Shown here: positions 33,113-40,656 of the stretch, piece after piece
Layout: each line of letters begins with the position of its first letter
How positions within the stretch are numbered: position 1 is the first letter of the stretch
Notes under the pieces: generated by a model
Told to the model about the DNA's origin: nothing
The model's input: the letters and a program-made list of their open reading frames with translations, nothing else
Databases searched by the model: none
Position numbers and translations under genes: made by a program
NCBI GenBank assembly: GCA_034428935.1
Contig: DAOUHB010000079.1
Coordinates: 19,447 to 83,446 of the forward strand
Direction: 5' to 3'
From: JAAYZQ01 sp034428935
GTDB taxonomy: Bacteria > Chloroflexota > Anaerolineae > JAAYZQ01
Length of the DNA: 64,000 nucleotides

Positions 33113-34557
33113 CAGCGTGCCAGCCTGGCGACGATGTCGCCGAGCTGCTGCAGGGCGGGCTCGGCCTCGGGGGACCAGAAGGCGGCGTTGAGCCGGATAA
33201 AGTTGCGGTACTGCTCGGTGGCGGAAAAGATGTTGCCGGGCGCCAGGGTGACGCCGATGCGTAGAGCCAGGCGATACAGCTCCAGCGAGTCCACCGCTTC
33301 GGGCAACTGCACCCACAGCACGTGGCCGCCATCGGGCCGTGTGACGCGCACGCCGGCCGGGAAATGGCGCTCGATGGCCCGCGACATCTCGGCCATGCGC
33401 TGGGCATAGGCGCGGCGTATGCGTCGCAAGTGATGGTCGTAACTGCCACTGCCCAGGAACCGGGCGATGGCGAGCTGGGGCAGCGTGGGCGTGGCCACGT
33501 TGGTGGTCAGCTTGTACCACTCCACATCGGCCTTGAAGCGCCCCGGAGCCGTCCAGCCAATGCGAAAGCCGGGCGCCAGGGTCTCCGAATAGGAAGAACA
33601 AAGGAGCACCAGCCCCTTGCGGTCGTAGCTCTTGGCCACCCCCGGCCGGTCGCCGGAAAAGTAAAGCTCGCCAAAGCTGTCGTTTTCGATGAGGGGGATT
33701 TCGCGACGGGCCAGCATCTCTACCAGCTCGCGTTGGTTGTCGTCCGGGATGCGGCTGCCCAGGGGGTTGTTAAAGTTCGAGATGACCATGCAGGCGCGCA
33801 CGGGATTGTGGTCGAGGGCAAAGCGCAGGGCCTCCAGGCTGATGCCCGTGCGCGGATGGGTCGGGATCTCCAGGGCGCGCAGGCCCAGGGCCTCCAGGAT
33901 CTGCAGGAAGCCAAAGTAGAGGGGCGACTCGATGGCCACCGTGTCGCCCGGGCGGCAAATGGCGCGCAGGCAGAGGTGCATGGCCTCGTCGGCCCCGGAG
34001 GTGACGACGACGTCGTTGGGGGCAAGGCTGCAGCCGGCGCTAACGGCGCGCTGGGCGACCGCGGTGCGGAGGTCCTCGCAGCCCGGCGGGAAGGCGTACA
34101 TGGCGTGCTCGAGCCGATTTTCGCGGGCGATGGAGGCCAGGATGCGGTTGATCTTGGCCGTGGCCAGCAGGTCGGGATGGGGGATGGCCGTGCCGAACTG
34201 GAGCAGGTTGGGCTTAAGGGTGTCGCGCAGGACCATAAGGACCAGCTCCTGGACGCTGACGTCACTGGGGTCGGGCTCGGGCGACGAGATTTCGGGCTCC
34301 AGGAGCGCCCCGGCGGGCCGGGCACAGACATAATAGCCGGACTGGGGCCGCGCCTCGATGAGACCGCGATCCTCCAACAGGTAGTAAGCCTGCAAGACAG
34401 TGGAAATGCTGACCTCCTGCTGCTTGCTCAACTGGCGCACCGAAGGCAGGCGGTCGCCCGGGCGATAGGTCCCCTTCTCGATCATGGACGCCATGCGCGC
34501 GGCTAGCTCCTCATAGAGCCATTGCCTCTGGTTCCGCACTCCAGGCTCTGAAGCCAT
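33112..34557 (-). CDS. MocR/GntR-type regulator with aminotransferase domain lacking the PLP lysine
   Basis: This 481-residue protein has an N-terminal GntR winged helix (GDRLPSVRQLSKQQEVSISTV) and a fold-type I aminotransferase domain, the MocR architecture. The aminotransferase part keeps NFNNPLGSR, ENDSFGELYF and the FRIGW arginine region. In the usual SFSKTLAPG motif, however, it reads SYSETLAPG, so the Schiff-base Lys is Glu325 (codon 33583-33585, GAG). It may bind PLP weakly, or bind another ligand, or none. An upstream GGGAGGT and a TTGTCC-17-TATAAT promoter support the start. It is divergent from the DUF2917 gene and overlaps the polymerase gene. Confidence 0.92.
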   Translation of the reverse strand: MASEPGVRNQRQWLYEELAARMASMIEKGTYRPGDRLPSVRQLSKQQEVSISTVLQAYYLLEDRGLIEARPQSGYYVCARPAGALLEPEISSPEPDPSDVSVQELVLMVLRDTLKPNLLQFGTAIPHPDLLATAKINRILASIARENRLEHAMYAFPPGCEDLRTAVAQRAVSAGCSLAPNDVVVTSGADEAMHLCLRAICRPGDTVAIESPLYFGFLQILEALGLRALEIPTHPRTGISLEALRFALDHNPVRACMVISNFNNPLGSRIPDDNQRELVEMLARREIPLIENDSFGELYFSGDRPGVAKSYDRKGLVLLCSSYSETLAPGFRIGWTAPGRFKADVEWYKLTTNVATPTLPQLAIARFLGSGSYDHHLRRIRRAYAQRMAEMSRAIERHFPAGVRVTRPDGGHVLWVQLPEAVDSLELYRLALRIGVTLAPGNIFSATEQYRNFIRLNAAFWSPEAEPALQQLGDIVARLAR

Positions 34558-34590
34558 AGGCTACCTCCCGTGGATCATCGAACTGTATCC

Positions 34591-34619
34591 ATTATACTCC
34601 AGAAAGAGAGACAGGACAA
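34591..34619 (-). promoter_or_regulatory. Promoter of the MocR-polymerase operon
   Basis: Minus-strand TTGTCC (34614-34619), a 17-base spacer and TATAAT (34591-34596). Confidence 0.65.
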
Positions 34620-34654
34620 GTACAGTTGGGTTCTAGGAATACCAGTACAGATCT

Positions 34655-34682
34655 CCTGACCGGAGTCTGTTATGGGTACAAT
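34655..34682 (+). promoter_or_regulatory. Candidate promoter of the DUF2917 gene
   Basis: CTGACC (34655-34660), a 16-base spacer and TACAAT (34677-34682). Another TACAAT at 34722-34727 lacks a good -35. Confidence 0.35.
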
Positions 34683-34759
34683 CTACAATGTCTGCATCTG
34701 TACTTTTCGCTGCCCATGCCGTACAATGGAGACAGATCAACAGTCTGAGGAGGTGTACA

Positions 34760-35035
34760 ATGGCTATCCGGTTCGCCCACGCGAACGAATCTCACCAATC
34801 CCGGGCCGCAGCCGCGCCCGTGACCGATATGCAGCTTGAGCGCAAGGACGTTTGCCGGCTGAAGGGCAGGAGACACGGTCCGGCCGTCACCTGCCTGGAG
34901 GGTGCCGTCTGGATCACGCAGGCCGGAGATCCGCGGGATCACATCCTGATCGCCGGCGAGAAGTTTGCCGTCAATCGCCGGGGAGCCGTCCTGGTTGAGG
35001 CCGTGCGAGACGCCCGGGTGCGCGTCACAAGCTGA
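34760..35035 (+). CDS. DUF2917-domain protein
   Basis: This 91-residue protein starts at the ATG at 34760, with GAGGAGGTG upstream. The cupin-like half-barrel pattern RLKGRRHGPAVTCLEGAVWI, then TQAGDPRDHILIAGEKF and a strand near the end (VEAVRDARVRV), is that of DUF2917. The family has no established function. It faces a MocR regulator over shared boxes, so it is likely its target. It is followed by a strong terminator. Confidence 0.8.
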   Translation: MAIRFAHANESHQSRAAAAPVTDMQLERKDVCRLKGRRHGPAVTCLEGAVWITQAGDPRDHILIAGEKFAVNRRGAVLVEAVRDARVRVTS

Positions 35036-35097
35036 CGCCGAGCGGAAACAAGGTCGATACCCTCATTCGCGAGAATCGCGCGATTAACGGCTAAGCA

Positions 35098-35130
35098 AGT
35101 GCCTGGCACGGGTTGTGCCGGGCACTTTTT
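35098..35130 (+). terminator. Intrinsic terminator after DUF2917
   Basis: A 12-bp stem (35098-35109 with 35115-35126, one G-T pair) around a GGGTT loop is followed by TTTT. Confidence 0.85.
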
Positions 35131-35161
35131 GCGTCGTGGTGCAGCATTCGGGACCGGCGGC

Positions 35162-35974
35162 TCAGGCGGTGCTGGACCGGATGTCGGTGCGGGCCTCCAC
35201 ACGGGCCAGGAGCCCCGCCAGCACGTCAACACCGGGCGCGAGGCGGAGGTGCATGGCACCCGTGGGGCAGGCAGCGACGCACCGGCCGCAGCCCTTGCAG
35301 TCGCCGTTCACCTGTGCTCGCCCATCCTCCAGGAAGATGGCACCCACAGGACAGACCTCCAGGCAGGTGCCGCACGCCAGGCACTCCGGTCCGGCCTCCA
35401 CGTTCAGGCCGGGCAAGCGCTCCACGGTCTCCCAGAAGGCTGCCGGTCCCTCCCGCAGCCCCTGGCGCACCGTACAGCAGCAGTCACAGCAGAAGCAGAT
35501 GGCCAACATGCGATGGTAAGGTATGCCCAGGATCCAGGCATCAAAGGAGGCGTGGACCACCATAGGCACCAGGCCAGCCTCCAGGCCACGCTGCACGTGA
35601 GCCAGGGCCTCGGATATGCTCGCCGGGCGCCCCATCTCGGGATTGATGCGGGCGGCGGCATCGCCCAGGAATAGGCAGCCGATCTCGGCGGGATAGTTCC
35701 GGCAGCCCTCCGCGCTGCGGCACAGGCAAGCATCGACGATAAAGCGGGCACTGGCCAGCTCTACGAGGGGCGCCAGGAGCGGGAAGGGCAGGGCCACGCT
35801 CTCGGTGCCGCCGACGGTCTCGTGGACGGGGATGATGATGGCCTGGTTGGCCGCCGGCTGATAGAACGGCCGCAGCACCAGGCTGAGGAAAGGCAGCCGC
35901 GCCAGGCGGTGCATGATCCGGCCCAGGGGCCAGAGCCGCAGCAGCAGGGCGACGGTGCGCTTGGAGCGGCTCAT
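35162..35974 (-). CDS. Dicluster ferredoxin-like protein with Cys-rich central region
   Basis: This 270-residue protein is read from the ATG at 35974, although no good ribosome site is seen and a later Met is possible. The N-terminal part has hydrophobic stretches. The centre carries CLCRSAEGC and CFCCDCCC, and the C-terminus two ferredoxin clusters, CLACGTCLEVCP and CKGCGRCVAACP. Together these could bind three or more Fe-S clusters. No catalytic domain is recognised. It may transfer electrons to a membrane partner. It lies downstream of the uncharacterised gene at 36012-36713 on the same strand. Confidence 0.72.
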   Translation of the reverse strand: MSRSKRTVALLLRLWPLGRIMHRLARLPFLSLVLRPFYQPAANQAIIIPVHETVGGTESVALPFPLLAPLVELASARFIVDACLCRSAEGCRNYPAEIGCLFLGDAAARINPEMGRPASISEALAHVQRGLEAGLVPMVVHASFDAWILGIPYHRMLAICFCCDCCCTVRQGLREGPAAFWETVERLPGLNVEAGPECLACGTCLEVCPVGAIFLEDGRAQVNGDCKGCGRCVAACPTGAMHLRLAPGVDVLAGLLARVEARTDIRSSTA

Positions 35975-36011
35975 GGCAGGTGCTGTGAACAATCCCTGGG
36001 GGCGAGCGTGC

Positions 36012-36713
36012 CTACCCCTCCCCGCCGTCGTTGTCGGGAAGCAGGTTGGGCAGGGTGTCGGCCCACTGGTGCACGGCCTCCCACACGCGCCGTGCAAAGT
36101 CGACCAACTGGTCTGCCGGGTCGTCGTCCCACTCCCGCTCGGGGTCGTCCCAGTGGCGGGGCAGGTCGATGCCCTGCCAGGCGGCAAGCTCGACGCCCGT
36201 AAGCAGGATCTGGCCGTCGGGCGCCCAGTGCAGGCGGGCAGCCGGCTCGCCGCGCCAGGCCAGCACCGGCGGCTGTTGTTCGTCCGCTTCGTCGCCATCG
36301 TACAGCAGGGATTCCATGCGCGACATCACGTCGTCCACCCAGCGGTGCCAGGCATCCAGGTCGGGCAGAGGCAGGGGCGAGCCCGCGGGCAGCGTGGCCC
36401 ACAGGTTGACGTCCACGCGCAGCCAGGGCTGCTCCGTCTCTTCCGAGCGGTTCTCTTCGCCCAGGAGCTGTTCCAAAAGGTCCTCCTCGACGGTGGCCGT
36501 GCGGGCCGATTGCAGCGCATCCCACACCCAGGAGAGGCCCAGGCTGACGTAAAAGGGCCGGGGCTGCTCGTTGCTGGACAGCGAGGCGGTCACGTGGTAG
36601 CTGCGGCTCATGTGCCGCAGCTCTACGGTCTCGTTTGGCGGAAAAATGTAGGGCAGCATGCCCGACTCGTGCAGCGCATCGTGCCAGGCGGCGCGGAAAA
36701 GCTCATAGTCCAT
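36012..36713 (-). CDS. Conserved protein of unknown function
   Basis: This 233-residue cytoplasmic protein is rich in Trp and acidic residues. Recognisable blocks are AWHDALHESG, the segment PFYVSLGLSWVWDALQSART, EEDLLEQLLGE and TEQPWLRVDVNLWATLPAG. I believe similar uncharacterised proteins occur in other GC-rich bacteria, but no function is known to me. No signal peptide or helix is seen. It starts directly after the P1 peptidase stop (TGAATG), so the two are co-translated. Confidence 0.7.
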   Translation of the reverse strand: MDYELFRAAWHDALHESGMLPYIFPPNETVELRHMSRSYHVTASLSSNEQPRPFYVSLGLSWVWDALQSARTATVEEDLLEQLLGEENRSEETEQPWLRVDVNLWATLPAGSPLPLPDLDAWHRWVDDVMSRMESLLYDGDEADEQQPPVLAWRGEPAARLHWAPDGQILLTGVELAAWQGIDLPRHWDDPEREWDDDPADQLVDFARRVWEAVHQWADTLPNLLPDNDGGEG

Positions 36714-37859
36714 TCATTCCCCCTCTACGGTAGGACTCCAGCGGTCGCGCAGCAGGGCGACCACCTGGTCGACGGGTGGGGCATGGCGTACGTGCCCGTC
36801 GCGGCCGATGACGGTTTTGGCGGCAAAGAGCGAGTTGAGGACCGATTCCTCCACGCTCTCGGCCACAGCCGCAAAGAGTGCGTCCATGGCACGCCCCTCG
36901 TCGACGAGGAGGGTGTAGGGAGCGGAGAGGAAGGGCGGGTCGTGGGGCAGGCGGTGGGCCGTGCTGAAAGCGATGACGAAATCGCCGCTGCCGTGACCAT
37001 AGACGCTGCCGCAGCGGGCCAGGCCGGCGGCGGCGCGCACACACAGCCGCCCGAGCTGGCGGCTGGTCAGGGGGGCAGTCGTGGCGAGGACGATCATGAC
37101 CGATCCGCCGTCAACCTCCGGCTCCGGCGGGATGCCGGCGGCATCGGCGTTGGGCGCCAGCGGTGGCCGCAGGTAGCGGCCGGCGGGGAACCCGCAGACG
37201 ATCAGGTCGCGTGCCCGGCCAAAGTTCGACTGCACCAGGGCACCCACCAGGTAGCCCCCGGCGGCCTCGGGCACCTGGCGGCTGGCGGTGCCGATACCGC
37301 CCTTCCAGCCAAAGCAGGTCGTGCCGGTGCCCGCACCCACCACCCCCTCGGCCACGGATCCCGGCGAGGCGCCTTCGATGGCCGCCCACACGTGCTCGGC
37401 GTGGACGTGGCGGCCCTGCAGGTCGTTGAGGTAGCCGTCGTTGGTCTCGCCGACCACGACGTTCGCCGTGCTGGTGTTGACGCCAATGCCGGGGTTCTGC
37501 CGCACGGCGTACTGTACCAGGGCATCGGCCACCAGGCCCACGTTCAGGGTGTTGGTCAGCGCCACGGGCGACTCCAGGACGCCCAACTCGCGCACCTGCT
37601 CAAATCCGTGGGCCTTGCCAAAGCCATTGATGGTGTGCACCGCGGCCCGGACCTTGTGGCGAAAGGGGTCGTCCTCGTGGGGCAGGATCACGGTCACGCC
37701 CGTGCGGACCGGCCCGTCGCCGGGGCGCAGCGCTCCCCCACCGCGGATCAAGGTCGTGTGCCCGACGCGCACGCCCGGCACGTCGGTGATGGCGTTGAGT
37801 GGGCCGGTGGGCAACTCTCCCACCGCCAGCCCCGCATCGCGGAGACGGAGCCTGGTCAT
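36714..37859 (-). CDS. P1/DmpA-family (S58) aminopeptidase-like Ntn hydrolase
   Basis: This 381-residue protein belongs to the DmpA/P1 peptidase family, which self-cleaves to expose a Ser or Thr nucleophile. The start RLRDAGLAVGELPTGPLNAI, the block NTLNVGLVADAL and GAGTGTTCFGWKGGIGTASR are family hallmarks. The likely nucleophile is the Ser in DGGSVMIVLAT. Members act as D- or L-aminopeptidases or beta-peptidyl aminopeptidases. The ATG at 37859 has AGAGGGGG upstream and a promoter at 37923-37951. It heads a small operon with the unknown protein and the ferredoxin. Confidence 0.9.
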   Translation of the reverse strand: MTRLRLRDAGLAVGELPTGPLNAITDVPGVRVGHTTLIRGGGALRPGDGPVRTGVTVILPHEDDPFRHKVRAAVHTINGFGKAHGFEQVRELGVLESPVALTNTLNVGLVADALVQYAVRQNPGIGVNTSTANVVVGETNDGYLNDLQGRHVHAEHVWAAIEGASPGSVAEGVVGAGTGTTCFGWKGGIGTASRQVPEAAGGYLVGALVQSNFGRARDLIVCGFPAGRYLRPPLAPNADAAGIPPEPEVDGGSVMIVLATTAPLTSRQLGRLCVRAAAGLARCGSVYGHGSGDFVIAFSTAHRLPHDPPFLSAPYTLLVDEGRAMDALFAAVAESVEESVLNSLFAAKTVIGRDGHVRHAPPVDQVVALLRDRWSPTVEGE

Positions 37860-37922
37860 GGGATCCCCCTCTCGAACACAAAAACCCCTGCACCACGTCG
37901 GTGCGGGCGACCGATTGAACCC

Positions 37923-37951
37923 ATTATATCGCATTTCACCCCAGGAGGCAA
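37923..37951 (-). promoter_or_regulatory. Promoter of the P1 peptidase operon
   Basis: Minus-strand TTGCCT (37946-37951), a 17-base spacer and TATAAT (37923-37928). Confidence 0.6.
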
Positions 37952-38057
37952 CAACGTGGTGTGCTTGCCCGGGCGCGGCGGCCGGGAACGGCGACGGCGG
38001 ACAGCGGGTGGAGAACGGAGGCGGAAGGGCCACAACCTTTGAAAGCCATGCACACGT

Positions 38058-38086
38058 TTGCACTTTTCCACAGTCCGTGCTACAAT
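38058..38086 (+). promoter_or_regulatory. Promoter of the MFS carrier gene
   Basis: TTGCAC (38058-38063), a 17-base spacer and TACAAT (38081-38086). Confidence 0.6.
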
Positions 38087-38137
38087 GCCGCCACCCAGCC
38101 AGCAACATGGCGTGACGCCGTGTGAGGAGTCTGTCAT

Positions 38138-39310
38138 ATGCGAAAAACCAGCCAGACCATCGGCTACTTTGGTGCGTTCTTGATCCTGGGAATGGGCATC
38201 GCGGCGATCGGACCTTCGCTGCCGAGCCTGGCCAAGCAAACGGGCAGCACGCTGAGCCAGATCAGCCTCGTCTTTACCACCGCAGCGGCCGGCTACCTGC
38301 TGGGCGCGCTGGCCAGCGGGACGCTGTTCGACCGGCTGCCCGGGCACTGGGTTCTCGGCGGCGTGCTGGCCCTGATGGCCGGCATGGCGGCCCTGATCCC
38401 CGTCGCCGCGAGCCTCTGGCTCCTCACGCTCCTCTTTTTCTTGATCGGGGTGGGTCAGGGCATGGTCGAGGTTGGCAGCAACACGCTGCTGCTTTGGGCG
38501 CACACGGACCGCGCCGGCCCCTATATCAATGCGCTGCACTTTTTCTTCGGGGCGGGCGCCCTGCTGGCACCGCTGGGCATCGCTCTGGCCACGTCCGCGA
38601 CGGGCGGGTTGGGCTGGTTCTTCTGGGTCTTTGCCCTGTTGATGCTGCCCCTGTCGGCCCTGCTGCTGGCGCTGCCCAGCCCGCCGCGGGCCAATGGGCA
38701 GGCCGCGAGGGGCCGGGCAAAGGGGAGCGCGCTGCTCGTGGGGCTGGTGGCCCTGTTTTTCTTCCTTTATGCCGGCGTCGAGCACAGCTTTGGGGGATGG
38801 ATTCCTAGCTATGCCCAGGCCCTGGCAATAGCCGGCGAGTCGGGGGCGGCCTATTTCGCCTCGGCGTTCTGGGCCTCCCTCACCGCCGGGCGGCTGCTGG
38901 CGGTTCCGGTGACGGCGCGATTCAAACCGCAGGCAGTCGTGGCCGGGGCCCTGGTGGGCGCCCTGATCTCGGCCGGCGCGGTGTTGCTCTGGCCGGGCCA
39001 GGCCTGGCTGCTGTGGGCCGGAACGGTGGGGCTGGGACTCTCGTTGGCTGCCATCGTGCCGACCATGGTGGCCCTTATGGGACAGCGCAGCGGTGCGACG
39101 AGCCAGGCGACCGCCTGGTTCTTTGTGGGCCTGGGCGCAGGAAAGATGACGATCCCGTGGGTCATCGGCCAGTTCTTCGAGAGCGCCGGCCCCCAGAGCC
39201 TGTTCGTGGTGATGGGCCTGGTGCTCCTGGCGGCGATGGGGTTGTTTGCAGTCCTGGGCGCCATCAAGGCGCCGGCCGGCGGGCAGGTCGAGGAGCGTCC
39301 AGCGCCGTAG
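38138..39310 (+). CDS. MFS transporter (FucP/MFSD4-like)
   Basis: This 390-residue carrier has twelve predicted helices. GAGGAG precedes the ATG. The loop between helices 2 and 3 has the reduced MFS motif ASGTLFDRLPGHWVLGG. Acidic and aromatic residues in helix 7 (YAGVEHSFGGWI) resemble the FucP/sodium-dependent glucose transporter branch. The substrate is unknown, with a sugar or organic acid possible. It is monocistronic and converges on the Cys/Met-type enzyme gene. Confidence 0.87.
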   Translation: MRKTSQTIGYFGAFLILGMGIAAIGPSLPSLAKQTGSTLSQISLVFTTAAAGYLLGALASGTLFDRLPGHWVLGGVLALMAGMAALIPVAASLWLLTLLFFLIGVGQGMVEVGSNTLLLWAHTDRAGPYINALHFFFGAGALLAPLGIALATSATGGLGWFFWVFALLMLPLSALLLALPSPPRANGQAARGRAKGSALLVGLVALFFFLYAGVEHSFGGWIPSYAQALAIAGESGAAYFASAFWASLTAGRLLAVPVTARFKPQAVVAGALVGALISAGAVLLWPGQAWLLWAGTVGLGLSLAAIVPTMVALMGQRSGATSQATAWFFVGLGAGKMTIPWVIGQFFESAGPQSLFVVMGLVLLAAMGLFAVLGAIKAPAGGQVEERPAP

Positions 39311-39357
39311 GAAGGCGGTACGGGAGTTCTCCACGCCTGGGAGCGGGGTTCCTCGTT

Positions 39358-40656
39358 CTAGCCAAACAAGCGGTATGCCAGCGGCCCCACCAACCCCTTG
39401 AACGTCCGGCCGCGCAGGGCCTGGTCCAGGTCGGCAATGAGGTCATCGGGGTCCTCCAGGCCGATGCTGGCCCGCACAATGCCGTCCCCGGTCCACTCTC
39501 GGATGCCGGCCTTTTGCCCGGCATCCAGGTAGGCCACGGCGTCCACGTACAGGTCGGTCGGGTAGTAAAAGAGCAAGCTGTGGGCGTGCCCCAGCGACGT
39601 GGCGTAGCGAAAGAGGCGGATGCGCTCGGCCAGGGTGATTGCCGCGCCCAACCCGCCCTTGAGCTGGAACGTCAGCATCCCCCCGTAGCCGGCCATCTGC
39701 CGCAAGGCGAGCTCGTGGTGGGGATGGCTCTCCAGCCCCGGATAGACCACACGCGAGACGCGGGGATGCTGGTCGAGGAAACGGGCGACGGCCATGGCAT
39801 TGTGGCAGTGGCGCTCCATGCGCAGGGGCAGCGTCACCAGCCCACGCTGGATGAGCCATGCGTTAAAGGGGCTCAGGGCGCCGCCCAGGTGAACGAGCAT
39901 CTCTTTCCGGATGCGCTGGACGCCTTTGACGGGGCCCAGAACGGCGCCGCCCAGGGCGTCACCGTGGCCGTTTAGATATTTGGTCAGGCTGTGGACCACG
40001 TAATCGGCGCCCCGGGCCAAGGGCTTTTGCAAGGTGGGTCCCGCCCAGGTAGAGTCGACGGCCAGGAGAGCGCCGGCCTCGTGGGCCAGGCGCGCCAGGG
40101 CGTCCAGGTCGGCGATGCGCAGTATGGGATTGGCCGGGGTCTCGACGTACAGCAAGCGGGTGTTGGGCCGCAGGGCAGCCTGGACCTGCCGCAGGTCGCT
40201 GGTGTCAACCAGGCTGACCTCGATGCCCCAGCGGGGCAGGTGCAGGCCGAACAGCTCCACCGAGCCCGCGTAGCACACTTCGCTGGCCACCACGTGGTCG
40301 CCCTTGCCCAGCAGGGTGAGCAGCAGCGCCGAGACGGCGGCCATGCCACTGGCTGTGGCCACGCAACCCACCTTCTGGCGGCGGCCAGCCAGCCCTTCCG
40401 CGGCCTCCAGCGCGGACAGCCGGTCCTCCAGGGCGCGGATGGTAGGGTTGCTCCAGCGGGTATAGGCGTGGGGCGGTCGCTCGGAGGTCATGAGCAGGGC
40501 ATCAAACAGGCGCTGCCCAAAGCCCGGCAGCTTGTAGGTCGTGGCCATGTGCAGCGGCAGCCGCAGGGCGCCGGTCTCGGCGTCGGGCTCTTCGCCGGCG
40601 TGGACGGCCAGGGTATGCGGCGAGCGATGGGTCGCGGGCGGACGATTCCTGGCCAC
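39358..40656 (-). CDS. Cys/Met-metabolism PLP enzyme (cystathionine gamma-synthase/lyase-like)
   Basis: This 432-residue enzyme starts at a GTG that shares a base with the MttB stop (TAGTG), so its translation is coupled. Family motifs are HAYTRWSNPTIRALE, ATASGMAAVSALLL, ETPANPILRIADL and the PLP Lys in VVHSLTKYLNGHGD. Residue differences that separate gamma-synthases, gamma-lyases and O-acyl-homoserine sulfhydrylases cannot be resolved by eye. Coupling to an MttB-type methyltransferase suggests a link between methyl or sulfur compounds, such as methionine breakdown or thiol methylation, which is inference. Confidence 0.9.
   Translation of the reverse strand: MARNRPPATHRSPHTLAVHAGEEPDAETGALRLPLHMATTYKLPGFGQRLFDALLMTSERPPHAYTRWSNPTIRALEDRLSALEAAEGLAGRRQKVGCVATASGMAAVSALLLTLLGKGDHVVASEVCYAGSVELFGLHLPRWGIEVSLVDTSDLRQVQAALRPNTRLLYVETPANPILRIADLDALARLAHEAGALLAVDSTWAGPTLQKPLARGADYVVHSLTKYLNGHGDALGGAVLGPVKGVQRIRKEMLVHLGGALSPFNAWLIQRGLVTLPLRMERHCHNAMAVARFLDQHPRVSRVVYPGLESHPHHELALRQMAGYGGMLTFQLKGGLGAAITLAERIRLFRYATSLGHAHSLLFYYPTDLYVDAVAYLDAGQKAGIREWTGDGIVRASIGLEDPDDLIADLDQALRGRTFKGLVGPLAYRLFG

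Larger units (their letters stand above)
34583..34704. promoter_or_regulatory. AGTACAG-type boxes in the divergent intergenic region (candidate MocR operator)
   Basis: Direct repeats AGTACAG occur at 34619-34625 and 34644-34650 (25 bp apart), the inverse CTGTACT at 34698-34704, and a variant CTGTATC at 34583-34589. They straddle the promoters of both divergent genes. MocR proteins commonly bind such repeats at their own promoter. Confidence 0.5.
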
